From UBA5734 sp964499985 (lineage in GTDB: Bacteria; Bacillota; Clostridia; Saccharofermentanales; UBA5734), in NCBI GenBank assembly GCA_964499985.1, contig CAZCMX010000024.1:1-30535 (forward strand): 30,535 nt of DNA, given 5' to 3'. Under the pieces are notes generated by a model. The model was not told the DNA's origin. It saw only the letters and a program-made list of their open reading frames with translations, and searched no databases. The position numbers and the translations under genes are program-made. Below, piece after piece: positions 15,624-23,436 of this stretch; position 1 is the stretch's first letter, and the number at the start of each line of letters is the position of its first letter.

Positions 15624-16799
15624 ATGGACAATCTAACACTGGCAGCAGCCAATGCCTTCATTTTGTTTTTTGATGCGATCCATTTGCTGATCACATCGGC
15701 ACAGCGAAAATCAAAATCGCTGCGCTTTGTCAGCTTCGGCTATCTGGTTCTGGCCCTGGCCTTTCTGCTGGTTTTTATCTTTCATGAAGCCCCCGCCGAA
15801 ATTTTGGCCATGGGCTTCAATTTGTCTTTTGTCTTGTTCTTTTTCCTGTATTTTGCCGGAATCCGCGCGTTTAGCGGCTTCAAGGCCTGGCCGGCCAAGT
15901 ATTCGTGTTTCCTGATCAGTGGGTATGCCTTGCTGGTTTTCGTGACCATCCTCATGCCTGCTTCATTCCCGCGCATCGCCATCACCTCCCTGCTGGTGGC
16001 CTGGATATTTGCCGATATGATTGTGACCATCTGGAGCGTTTGGCAAAAAAGGCCTCTGATTGAGAAAATCCTGTCCATGACAGCCCTGGTTGGTTATCCC
16101 GGCTACTTGCTGCTGCGCCTGGCCATCATCTACCGAGACTCCTATGCGGATAAGTTTTTTACGGATTCCAGCCTCGAATCCACCGTGTCGCAGCTTTTCA
16201 TGATGATCAATTTCAGTGTCATGGCTGCCGTGGCTTTCCTGATTGACAACCGGATTTTGCTCAATGAGCTGCAGTCCAAGAACCAGCAGCTGGAGAAGCA
16301 ATCGATCACGGACCAGCTGACCGGACTGTTTAACTGGCATTATCTGGAGCTCTGGGCCAGCCACGAGGCTGGCCACAGCCGGACTGGCTATCCGGACCAG
16401 AGCGGTTCGCACCCCATTTCCCTGGTCTTGCTGGAAATCGATGCCTTTTCGGTCATCCATGACCGCTTTGGCTCGCATCAGAGTGACCAGGTCATCCGGG
16501 AGCTGGCCAACCTGATCCAGACGATCACCCATGATCGCGATCTGGTGGTCAGGATCGACGAGACGAAGTTCCTGATCATCCTCGAGGATAAAAACAGGCA
16601 CGAGGCCTTGCTTCTGGCGGAGAATTTGCGCCATCAGATCGAGTCCCAGCCCAAGCCGCTGATCTGTCCCTATACGGCCAGCCTTGGGGTTGCGGAACGC
16701 GAAACGGGTGAAAATTTTGAGCATTGGCTGGAACGGGCCAATGCTGCGCTGGACTTGGCCAGAAAAAGCGGCAGCAACCGGGTGGTTTCTGCCGCTTGA
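15624..16799 (+). CDS. Membrane GGDEF-domain protein with degenerate active site
   Basis: This 391-residue protein has six to seven membrane helices (residues 5-210), a short coiled linker and a GGDEF domain (about 225-390). The domain is recognisable from SITDQLTGLFNWHY, VLLEIDAFSVIHDRFG and the C-terminal TASLGVAERETGENFEHWLERANAALDLARKSGSNRV. At the signature R-Y-G-G-D-E-F the sequence is R-I-D-E-T-K-F (310-316). Both glycines and the catalytic Asp-Glu pair are lost. Cyclic di-GMP synthesis is therefore unlikely; a sensor or binding role is possible. The ribosome binding site is weak. The 127-bp gap before it holds no clear promoter. Confidence 0.85.
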   Translation: MDNLTLAAANAFILFFDAIHLLITSAQRKSKSLRFVSFGYLVLALAFLLVFIFHEAPAEILAMGFNLSFVLFFFLYFAGIRAFSGFKAWPAKYSCFLISGYALLVFVTILMPASFPRIAITSLLVAWIFADMIVTIWSVWQKRPLIEKILSMTALVGYPGYLLLRLAIIYRDSYADKFFTDSSLESTVSQLFMMINFSVMAAVAFLIDNRILLNELQSKNQQLEKQSITDQLTGLFNWHYLELWASHEAGHSRTGYPDQSGSHPISLVLLEIDAFSVIHDRFGSHQSDQVIRELANLIQTITHDRDLVVRIDETKFLIILEDKNRHEALLLAENLRHQIESQPKPLICPYTASLGVAERETGENFEHWLERANAALDLARKSGSNRVVSAA

Positions 16800-16852
16800 G
16801 TCAGTGCGCTTGACTGGCCTGGTATGGACTTTGGTTTACTGGGCTGATCCAG

Positions 16853-18112
16853 TCAGGAGAGCAGGCGCTTTTCGCCATCGATGTCCTTGAGCGGCGCGAT
16901 ATTCTGGGTGACCTCCAGTGTGCCAAGGTATTGTCCATTGTCGCCGCGCACGGCAAAATAACGGATCAGGACAAACATCCCCTTCATCTGGATCCAGAAA
17001 TCCTCTGAATCTTTCAGGCCAGCCTTGAAATCGCTGACCAGCTTTTCCACAACATGGACGCTCTGCGGGGGATGGCAGTTGTTGACATGGCGCCCGATGA
17101 CTGTCTTGGGCCGGGGGAAGACCCGTTCGTCGGCGCGGGAGAAATAGCGGACGATGTCGTTTTCATCGACAAAGGTGATGTCGAGCGGCAGCTTGTCCAG
17201 GAGGGCGGTGAGCTGGTCGAGGCGCAGGACACCGGTGTCGAACCGGATCAGGCCATCGGCTGGCGCGGCGGGGGCGGCTTCCTGATTGCCAGCCTGACCC
17301 ATCAGATGCTGCATATGGGCATCGGCTGCCAGCTCATGGCGCTTGGGGATCCAGGGGCCATCCGGCTCGACCAGGCAATAGCCGATTTCGGCGCTTTCCC
17401 GGGCGATCGCCAGCCACTCGTCCTCTGTGAGGAGTTCGGCCAGCATCGGCACGAGGATATTTTCTTCCTTAAAGAACATTTCCGAAATTTTCTTGTAGAG
17501 ATCGGTGAGCGCCTCGACGACTGCCGGCTCACGGTCCATGACCTGGCGGCGGCAGGCTTTGATGGCGGCCCGGATTTCGTCATCAACCCCCCACATGACT
17601 TTGGGCGGGGCTTCGCGGCCATATTTTTCCAGGTAGGGGAAAATCAGCATTTCCTTGCGGCCATAGTGCTTGTCGATATCATAGAGCAGACCAAGTGATG
17701 CCGCCAGCTCATCCGCATGTGCAGCAGGATCCCCGGCATAGGCTTTCGTCTGGGGCTCCAGGGTTGTCTTGATCAGGCTGGCCAAAGCCTCGTTTTCCCG
17801 GATCAGTGTACGCACCGGGTGGCCGGGGATTTCGTCCATGTCACGGTCGTCCGGCTCTTGCAGCTGGTCCCGGAATACATCGGCATGGACATCACACAGG
17901 CGCTGGATCTCCGCCACCGGCATGCCTTCAGCGACCAGCTCTCCCTCCAGCCGGGCAATCTCATCCCCACTGATGCCTTCGGAGATCCGGGCAAAGGCTG
18001 CTTTCGCATCGTCGACTGCAGCACCATCATGCAGCATGCGAATGACGGACTTCAGTCCCTCGCGACGCTCCTGGTCACTCAACGCTTCACGATTGTTAAT
18101 GAATTCACTCAT
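16853..18112 (-). CDS. DUF438 / hemerythrin / PAS sensor protein
   Basis: This 419-residue cytoplasmic protein has three parts. An N-terminal DUF438 helical domain (about 15-90) is followed by a hemerythrin-like four-helix domain (about 95-245: HPVRTLIRENEAL, DIDKHYGRKEMLIFPYLEKYG, FFKEENILVPML), which may hold a di-iron site. A PAS domain closes the protein (about 300-410, with the family segment VNNCHPPQSV). Such proteins in anaerobes are thought to sense oxygen, nitric oxide or redox state, but no output domain is present. GAGGAGG precedes the ATG. It is convergent with the GGDEF gene and lies downstream of the S11-like gene on the same strand. Confidence 0.9.
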   Translation of the reverse strand: MSEFINNREALSDQERREGLKSVIRMLHDGAAVDDAKAAFARISEGISGDEIARLEGELVAEGMPVAEIQRLCDVHADVFRDQLQEPDDRDMDEIPGHPVRTLIRENEALASLIKTTLEPQTKAYAGDPAAHADELAASLGLLYDIDKHYGRKEMLIFPYLEKYGREAPPKVMWGVDDEIRAAIKACRRQVMDREPAVVEALTDLYKKISEMFFKEENILVPMLAELLTEDEWLAIARESAEIGYCLVEPDGPWIPKRHELAADAHMQHLMGQAGNQEAAPAAPADGLIRFDTGVLRLDQLTALLDKLPLDITFVDENDIVRYFSRADERVFPRPKTVIGRHVNNCHPPQSVHVVEKLVSDFKAGLKDSEDFWIQMKGMFVLIRYFAVRGDNGQYLGTLEVTQNIAPLKDIDGEKRLLS

Positions 18113-18205
18113 GAAAACCTCCTCAAGGGACCCGGTCCCTTTTGCTTCCAGATTGATCCTAAACGCTTTTGAGCCGGACAGTCGTAGCCTGTGCTACAGA
18201 TTGGC

Positions 18206-19666
18206 TTAGCGGCGGCTGCGGATTTCAAAGAGCAGCAGATAGGTCAGCTTGACGAGCCGGGTCAGGTTATACAGGGATTTTATGGCGAGGACGATGACCA
18301 GGAGCAGCAGGGCTGCCAGAAGGACAATCGTCAGGTTGGGATTGCTCTGCAGTTGTTTCAGTGCCCGGTCGATCAGGGTGACATTGGAGAGAATCTGGCG
18401 GTCGGGCCCGACATCCACCGCGATGGTGGTGCCATCGAGCAGCTTGAAAATGGCCTGCCCGATCACCGCCCCACTCAGGATCGGCCGGCTGAAGGGACCG
18501 AAGGACTGGTACGAGACGGCACTGTCGAGATAGTCCTGTCCTTTGGGCCGCACATAAGTGATGGTTTTCAAATAGACCAGGCCAAACGATTCGCCATCGA
18601 CGGTCTGTTCCTGGCCGCCAAAAAACAGTTTTCCTGCCTCGACCAGGGTGGCAACTTCAAAATGGTCGCCCACTGCATTGTACAGGGCGACCGTATCGTC
18701 GACAGCGGTGGACGCATTCCCGGCATGGAGGATGGTGATGATCGAAATCCCGTTCACGGTGCCGAATGTCACGGTCGAGGCCGCTTTGCGGTTGCTGTAA
18801 AAGACGCCTGAGACGCGGTCCTCGGTCAGGGTCCAGACGGTTTCCAGCTGGTGATGCAAGGAGACGACAGTCGGACCTGGCAAGACCAGGTATTCGGACC
18901 GGCTGGACAGGGCGGCAGAGAGGACCTTGTTCTGGCTGGCTGCCCGGACCAGGCGGGCCAGATCACGCAAGGTCGTCATGGCAGACCCCGCGCCGGGCTT
19001 CTGGTCAATATCCACTCCGGAACCGGCCCCCGGAACCAGGAGGCCTGTACTGCTGGCATATTCGGTATTGAGCATTTCCAGGGACTGGGCCTTGCTGTTC
19101 ATCAGCTGGACGAATTCGCTTTCCTCACCACTGATCTGCTCAGCCAGAGCCAAAGCAGCCGCATCGGAATCATAGAAAACCAGCCGCAGCAGCAAATATT
19201 CAAAACTGTACTTTTCACCGGTTTTCAATACCGGCTGGCCTTTGCTCACCGCCGGATCCGGCACCTCCGCAGTCACGCTGCTGATCGTGATCATGGTTTC
19301 GGGCTTCAACTGCTCGGCTGCGATCAAGGCAGTCATCAGCTTGGCCGCAACCGGACTATCGATGGATATTTCGCTGTTTTGCTCGAAAAGGATCCGCGAC
19401 CGGTTGGCCTCGAGAACCAGCATGGCTGTGCCGCTGACTGTGACGGGAGGCGTGGCCAGATTGGGAACGGAAGCGTCCAGATCGACCTTGGGTCCATTTT
19501 GGCTGGGAGTGGTCTGCGCCGCTGCCAGGACAGGGGCAGCTGGAAAAAGCATCAGGACTGATGCGAGAACCAGGATCTGGATGATGATCATGCTGGTGGC
19601 AAGACTGGTGAATCTGGCACACCCGATCCGGTTCTGGCCTTTCCCTTGATTAGAAACCACTGCCAT
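18206..19666 (-). CDS. S11 (DacF-like) D,D-carboxypeptidase homologue lacking all catalytic motifs
   Basis: This 486-residue protein has an export signal (residues 25-50), an S11-type domain (about 75-330), a PBP5-like beta domain and a C-terminal membrane helix (about 452-470). The fold is clear from KLMTALIAAEQL, YSFEYLLLRLVF, DAAALALAEQISGEESEFVQLMN and TLRDLARLVR. The three active-site boxes are not conserved: SxxK reads VAAK (106-109), SxN reads YDS (165-167) and KTG reads FYS (289-291). It cannot acylate penicillin or trim peptidoglycan by the known mechanism. The frame is intact, so a structural or binding role is likely. ATG at 19666 has GGAG 8 nt upstream. Confidence 0.85.
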   Translation of the reverse strand: MAVVSNQGKGQNRIGCARFTSLATSMIIIQILVLASVLMLFPAAPVLAAAQTTPSQNGPKVDLDASVPNLATPPVTVSGTAMLVLEANRSRILFEQNSEISIDSPVAAKLMTALIAAEQLKPETMITISSVTAEVPDPAVSKGQPVLKTGEKYSFEYLLLRLVFYDSDAAALALAEQISGEESEFVQLMNSKAQSLEMLNTEYASSTGLLVPGAGSGVDIDQKPGAGSAMTTLRDLARLVRAASQNKVLSAALSSRSEYLVLPGPTVVSLHHQLETVWTLTEDRVSGVFYSNRKAASTVTFGTVNGISIITILHAGNASTAVDDTVALYNAVGDHFEVATLVEAGKLFFGGQEQTVDGESFGLVYLKTITYVRPKGQDYLDSAVSYQSFGPFSRPILSGAVIGQAIFKLLDGTTIAVDVGPDRQILSNVTLIDRALKQLQSNPNLTIVLLAALLLLVIVLAIKSLYNLTRLVKLTYLLLFEIRSRR

Positions 19667-19765
19667 GTACAACTCCAGTCCGAAACACTGGGCTCGATTG
19701 CTGAAAAGATCCCGTTTTCCAGCCATTCTCCCTGGCATCCACTGCCAGGCAATGACCCTGCCCAA

Positions 19766-19795
19766 ATCTTATCATAGGGCTTGCAACAGTGGCAA
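19766..19795 (-). promoter_or_regulatory. Possible promoter of the S11-like gene
   Basis: On the minus strand TTGCCA (19795-19790), an 18-bp spacer and TAAGAT (19771-19766) lie 100 bp before the start codon. The -10 matches at 4 of 6 positions. Confidence 0.4.
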
Positions 19796-19810
19796 AATAG
19801 TTTTTTGCCA
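19790..19810. promoter_or_regulatory. 8-bp inverted repeat over the -35 of the S11-like gene
   Basis: TGGCAAAA, 5-bp TAGTT and TTTTGCCA form a perfect palindrome whose left arm includes the -35 box. It could be an operator or a weak terminator. Confidence 0.45.
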
Positions 19811-19839
19811 TGACCTGGCCATCATTTATGCACTTGGGA

Positions 19840-19862
19840 TTCAACAATTGTTCAAACAACTG
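19840..19862. repeat. Near-direct repeat upstream of the AraC-type gene
   Basis: TTCAACAATTG is followed immediately by TTCAAACAACTG, with an 11-bp period, about 75 bp before the regulator's -35 box. The first unit includes the palindrome AACAATTGTT. AraC-type proteins often bind direct repeats, so autoregulation is possible. Confidence 0.35.
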
Positions 19863-19909
19863 TCCATCTGGCTGGGAAAAAATAGGCAAATCCACGTTTC
19901 TTGCCGTTT

Positions 19910-19925
19910 TCGCCGCAATTGGCGA
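19910..19925. promoter_or_regulatory. Short palindrome just upstream of the AraC-type promoter
   Basis: TCGCC-GCAATT-GGCGA is a perfect 5-bp inverted repeat ending 8 bp before the -35 box at 19934. It could be an activator or repressor site. Confidence 0.35.
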
Positions 19926-19933
19926 TCTTTTCC

Positions 19934-19963
19934 TTGCAAAAAACAGCAAGATTTACCTATAAT
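19934..19963 (+). promoter_or_regulatory. Promoter of the AraC-type regulator gene
   Basis: TTGCAA (19934-19939), an 18-bp spacer and a consensus TATAAT (19958-19963) lie 85 bp before the start codon. Confidence 0.68.
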
Positions 19964-20047
19964 TATTTCATCTTTTTGATAGAAACATCAGCGGTGCGCA
20001 CCATTTGTCAACTTTGCCGACCGCTTGGCACTACAACCGGAGGATAC

Positions 20048-21004
20048 ATGAAACCTGATCTGACTGACCTTTCCCCCCTGGCCAAAGTTCTGCCTGCCGA
20101 CCAGCTTGTCTCCCTGCCTGGCGGACCGGTCGAAATCCGGATGACGGTCGATCCCGTCAATACCACCGCCGCCATCGAAGACAGCCATGAACGCTACGAA
20201 TTCCTGATCCCCCTCTCGGTCCTGAACCATTTATATATCGACAAGCGGATCATTGAATGCCGTCCCGGCCAGTTGCTGATCATCAAGCCCCGCACCCGCC
20301 ATGGCGCTGCCCGCGGCATCCAGCAGGGCAGCTTCATCTCCGTCTTTTTCCAGCCGGATTACCTCGACCATCTGACCCGGGATATTCTCGGCCCGGCTGC
20401 CGCCCCCTTCCTGTGCGAGCAATGCCTGCTCCACTCCGAGGTCCAGTCGGTGCTTGCGACCCTGATCACGGAACTGCGTGAGAACCGGATTGGCCGTGAC
20501 CGCATTGTGGCCAGCCTGACTGAGCAGCTGGCCATCCAGCTGATCCGCCACTACCATGTCAGCCAGATCGAGGAATCCCGCCTGTTCGACAAGCCGCTGA
20601 CCGAAAGCCAGGCTCGCTTCCAGCCGGTCCTCGAGTATATGCATGAAAACCTGGAGGAAAAACTGACGATCGAGCGTCTGGCAGAACTGGCCCGGATGAA
20701 CCGGTTCCATTTCATCCGGGCGTTCAAGCAAGCTTTCGGCCAGAGCCCTTATGACTTCCTGACCGATCTGCGGATCACCCAGGCCAAGCGCCTGCTGGTC
20801 CATACCCGGCTTTCTGCCAATGAAATCGGCAACCAGTGCGGCTTTTTCTCCGCCAGCCGCTTCTCGGCTGCTTTCCGCCAGAACACTGGCATGACACCCA
20901 GCGCCTACCGCACCAAGGTGCTCAGTGAACAGCGCTCGCTGGATCGTTTTGCCGAGCCTGTCCAGACGCCCTATTACGCAGATTACGCGGAAATCGCCCA
21001 GTAG
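20048..21004 (+). CDS. AraC-family transcription regulator
   Basis: This 318-residue protein has an N-terminal cupin-like sensing domain (about 15-140, with CRPGQLLIIKPRTRHGA) and a C-terminal pair of helix-turn-helix motifs (about 200-295: LTIERLAELARMNRFHFIRAFKQAFGQSPYDFL, LSANEIGNQCGFFSASRFSAAFRQNTGMTPSAYR). ATG at 20048 has GGAGG 7 nt upstream and begins the conserved part. A 380-bp divergent region separates it from the S11-like gene. The ligand and target are unknown; the divergent S11-like gene and the gene itself are natural candidates. Confidence 0.9.
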   Translation: MKPDLTDLSPLAKVLPADQLVSLPGGPVEIRMTVDPVNTTAAIEDSHERYEFLIPLSVLNHLYIDKRIIECRPGQLLIIKPRTRHGAARGIQQGSFISVFFQPDYLDHLTRDILGPAAAPFLCEQCLLHSEVQSVLATLITELRENRIGRDRIVASLTEQLAIQLIRHYHVSQIEESRLFDKPLTESQARFQPVLEYMHENLEEKLTIERLAELARMNRFHFIRAFKQAFGQSPYDFLTDLRITQAKRLLVHTRLSANEIGNQCGFFSASRFSAAFRQNTGMTPSAYRTKVLSEQRSLDRFAEPVQTPYYADYAEIAQ

Positions 21005-21022
21005 TCAGCTGCGGTGCCCGGC

Positions 21023-21057
21023 CTGGACAGCGCCTGACGAGCTCAGGGGCTGTCCAG
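21023..21057. terminator. Stem-loop after the AraC-type gene, no U tract
   Basis: CTGGACAGC (21023-21031) pairs perfectly with GCTGTCCAG (21049-21057). Further pairing is possible inside. Because no T run follows, it may be a weak terminator or a 3' stability element. Confidence 0.45.
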
Positions 21058-21066
21058 ACCATATGC

Positions 21067-21095
21067 TTGACTTTACCTTAGCCACGCGGTAATAT
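21067..21095 (+). promoter_or_regulatory. Promoter of the metY-rrf2-rrf2 operon
   Basis: TTGACT (21067-21072), a 17-bp spacer and TAATAT (21090-21095) lie 49 bp before the metY start. The leader is too short for an S-box riboswitch or T-box. Confidence 0.72.
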
Positions 21096-21128
21096 CCAAA
21101 TAAATCATACCGGTTTACTTGGAATATA
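21090..21128. promoter_or_regulatory. Inverted-repeat operator overlapping the metY promoter
   Basis: TAATATCCAAATAAA (21090-21104) and TTTACTTGGAATATA (21114-21128) are inverted repeats matching at 11 of 15 positions. They are separated by 9 bp and overlap the -10 box and start site. Rrf2-type sulfur regulators such as CymR bind AT-rich dyads with TCC/GGA cores. Two Rrf2 genes lie in the same operon, so autoregulation by sulfur status is likely (inference). Confidence 0.6.
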
Positions 21129-21143
21129 AGCGGAGGCAAAACG

Positions 21144-22433
21144 ATGCGCAAACTGGATCCCAGTCAATTTTCCTTTGATACCTTGGCGATACATGCTGGC
21201 CAGGAGCCTGATCCGGTGACTGGATCAAGAGCTGTACCGATCTACCAGACGACCTCGTATGTCTTCGAAGATACGCAGCATGGGGCTGACCTTTTCGGTC
21301 TTGCCCGCCCTGGCAATATCTATACCCGGATCATGAATCCAACCACTGCCGTCCTGGAGGAGCGCATGGCTGCCCTCGAGGGCGGTGTCGGTGCCCTGGC
21401 TGTGGCCTCGGGCTCCGCGGCCATCACCTATTCGATCATGAACCTGGCCGGCGCTGGTGACCAGATCGTGGCGGCTTCGACGCTGTATGGCGGAACCCTC
21501 AACCTTTTACGCAATACATTGCCCCATTATGGCATAACCACGGCCTTTGCCGATCCGGATGACCTCGACAGCTTTGTATCGGCCACGACCGAAAAGACTA
21601 AGGCCTGGTTTGTGGAGTCGATCGGCAATCCCAATGGCAATCTGGTCGATCTCCAGCGTCTTTCTGACCTGCCCCATGCGCAGGGTGTGCCCTTGATTGT
21701 GGACAATACCTTTGGCACGCCTTACCTGATCCGGCCCATGGACTATGGCGCGGATATTGTCGTCCATTCCGCGACCAAATACATCGGCGGTCACGGCACC
21801 TCGCTGGGCGGCGTTGTGGTTGATGCCGGCAAATTCAATTTCAATACACCCAAGCACCCGCTGCTGTCTCAGCCTGATCCGGGCTACCATGGCCTGGCCT
21901 ATGCCCGTGACCTTGGCAGCCAGGCCTATATCCTGCGCATGCGCGTGGCCCTCCTGCGTGACACCGGTGCGACCATCAGTCCTTTCAATGCCTGGCTGTT
22001 CATCCAGGGCCTGGAAACCCTGTCGCTGCGCATGGACCGTCATGTGGAAAATGCCCGGAAAGTGGCCGCCTATCTGGCCAGCCATCCCAAGGTCAGCTGG
22101 GTCAATTATGCAGGCCTGCCCGGCAACAAATACCATAGTCTGGCTGAGCGATACCTGCCCAAGGGGGTCGGTGCCATATTCACCTTTGGGGTCAAGGGCG
22201 GGAAAGCGGCGGCGGTGCAGTTTATCGACCACCTGGAATTATTCTCACATCTGGCCAATGTAGCGGATGCCAAGTCGCTGGTGATCCACCCGGCAAGCAC
22301 CACCCATTCCCAGCTGTCAGAAGAGGAGCTGGTCCAGGCCGGCATTTCCGCAGACCTGGTCCGCCTGTCGATTGGCCTCGAATCAGCCCAGGACCTGATT
22401 GCAGATCTTGAACAGGCCTTGTCCTTCGCCTGA
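21144..22433 (+). CDS. metY: O-acetylhomoserine sulfhydrylase (Cys/Met metabolism PLP enzyme)
   Basis: This 429-residue PLP enzyme makes homocysteine from O-acetylhomoserine and sulfide. It shows FDTLAIHAGQEPDPVTGSRAVPIYQTTSY, YTRIMNPTTAVLEERMAALEGG, PLIVDNTFGTPYL and the PLP Lys in HSATKYIGGHG. The C-terminal SIGLESAQDLIADLEQAL is also typical. The length, with the insertion NFNTPKHPLLSQPDPGYHG, fits MetY rather than shorter cystathionine synthases or lyases. GGAGG precedes the ATG. It opens an operon with two Rrf2 regulators. Confidence 0.94.
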   Translation: MRKLDPSQFSFDTLAIHAGQEPDPVTGSRAVPIYQTTSYVFEDTQHGADLFGLARPGNIYTRIMNPTTAVLEERMAALEGGVGALAVASGSAAITYSIMNLAGAGDQIVAASTLYGGTLNLLRNTLPHYGITTAFADPDDLDSFVSATTEKTKAWFVESIGNPNGNLVDLQRLSDLPHAQGVPLIVDNTFGTPYLIRPMDYGADIVVHSATKYIGGHGTSLGGVVVDAGKFNFNTPKHPLLSQPDPGYHGLAYARDLGSQAYILRMRVALLRDTGATISPFNAWLFIQGLETLSLRMDRHVENARKVAAYLASHPKVSWVNYAGLPGNKYHSLAERYLPKGVGAIFTFGVKGGKAAAVQFIDHLELFSHLANVADAKSLVIHPASTTHSQLSEEELVQAGISADLVRLSIGLESAQDLIADLEQALSFA

Positions 22434-22459
22434 CCGAGCCTGATGGAGAGTGAGTGTCC

Positions 22460-22906
22460 ATGCGTATTTCAACCCGTGGGGTCTATGCTCTGGAAGCCAT
22501 GCTTGCCCTGGGCAGCCAGCCAGCTGGCCAGCGTGTCAGCATCCGCGAGATCAGTGAACAGACCGAGCTTTCAGACAGCTATCTCGAGCAGATCTTTGCC
22601 CTGCTGAAGCGGGGCGGCCTTTTGGTCAGCATGCGTGGCAATCGCGGCGGCTACTACCTGTCGCGGCCGGCTGCTGAAATCACCGTCGGTGATATTGTCC
22701 GGGCTGCCGAAGGCTCGCTTAACCCTGTCAGCTGCACCGACCCTGCCTTGCCAGGCTGTGAACGTTACAAAGATTGCCTGTCCAGACCGGTCTGGAATCT
22801 GATGGAACAGGAAATTTCCGGTTTTGTCGACCAGATCAGTCTGCAGGACTTGCATCACCGGTTTGCCGCCTGGTCGCAGGAGAGCCAGATGGAGTTCTAT
22901 CTATGA
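22460..22906 (+). CDS. Rrf2-family regulator with three Cys (possible Fe-S sensor)
   Basis: This 148-residue winged-helix protein begins MRISTRGVYALEAML. It has the helix-turn-helix SIREISEQTELSDSYLEQIFALLKRGGLL and the wing MRGNRGGYYLSRPAAEITVGDIVRAAEG. Cys92, Cys100 and Cys106 lie where IscR-type proteins hold their iron-sulfur cluster, though the first spacing is longer (7 rather than 5). ATG at 22460 is 9 nt from GGAGAG; a GTG at 22454 is the alternative. It starts 26 bp after metY and overlaps the next rrf2 gene by 4 bp. Confidence 0.9.
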   Translation: MRISTRGVYALEAMLALGSQPAGQRVSIREISEQTELSDSYLEQIFALLKRGGLLVSMRGNRGGYYLSRPAAEITVGDIVRAAEGSLNPVSCTDPALPGCERYKDCLSRPVWNLMEQEISGFVDQISLQDLHHRFAAWSQESQMEFYL

Positions 22907-23343
22907 AGCTTTCGACTAAAAGCCGCTATGGCCTGCGGGCCTTGATCGACCTGGCATTATACTGCCAGAATGGCCAGGTTGCTCTGCACCAGATCGCTGC
23001 CCGGCAGAATCTGTCCATCAAATATCTCGAGCAAGACTTCGCGACCCTGCGCAAGGCCGGGCTGGTCCGCAGTGTCAAGGGAGCCCAGGGTGGCTATGTC
23101 CTGGCGCGGCCTGCAGAGCAGATCCGGGTCGGTGAGATCGTCCAGATTCTGGAAGGAGATTTGTCATTGGTTGACCTGGTGGATGGAGCTGGACAGCAGA
23201 CTCCGATCCGCCAGTTTCTTCACGCCACCATCTGGCAGCCTCTCAGCGAGCGGATCGAAAAACGCCTCAATGCCCTGACTCTGGCTGATCTTGCCGCCCA
23301 GCACCAGATGGATTCGGGCCAGGATCCCATGTACTATATCTGA
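22903..23343 (+). CDS. Rrf2-family regulator without cluster Cys (CymR-like)
   Basis: This 146-residue paralogue starts MKLSTKSRYGLRALIDLALY, with the helix-turn-helix VALHQIAARQNLSIKYLEQDFATLRKAGLVRSVKG and the wing GAQGGYVLARPAEQIRVGEIVQILEGDLSLVDLV. It has a single Cys near the N-terminus and none in the cluster loop. This resembles CymR, which senses O-acetylserine through cysteine synthase rather than through iron-sulfur. ATG overlaps the previous stop (ATGA), so both regulators are made together. Heterodimers or division of iron and sulfur sensing are possible. Confidence 0.9.
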   Translation: MKLSTKSRYGLRALIDLALYCQNGQVALHQIAARQNLSIKYLEQDFATLRKAGLVRSVKGAQGGYVLARPAEQIRVGEIVQILEGDLSLVDLVDGAGQQTPIRQFLHATIWQPLSERIEKRLNALTLADLAAQHQMDSGQDPMYYI

Positions 23344-23374
23344 TCCTGAAGTGGGTCCAGAGTAGGTCCGATCA

Positions 23375-23403
23375 TGGTCAAAGACCCCCTGACGTGGTAT
23401 GAT
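23375..23403 (+). promoter_or_regulatory. Extended -10 promoter of the aroB-like operon
   Basis: TGGTCA (23375-23380), a 17-bp spacer ending in TGG, and TATGAT (23398-23403) lie 33 bp before the start codon. AAGGAG follows near 23421. Confidence 0.6.
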
Positions 23404-23436
23404 GAATGATGCAACACCGTTAAGGAGTCATTTTCG

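Noticed and set aside
19217..19225. KTG triad in the S11-like protein (residues 148-150) as the third catalytic box
   Set aside because: It lies before the SxN position, in the segment that normally reads KGEKYS; the true third-box position reads FYS at 289-291.
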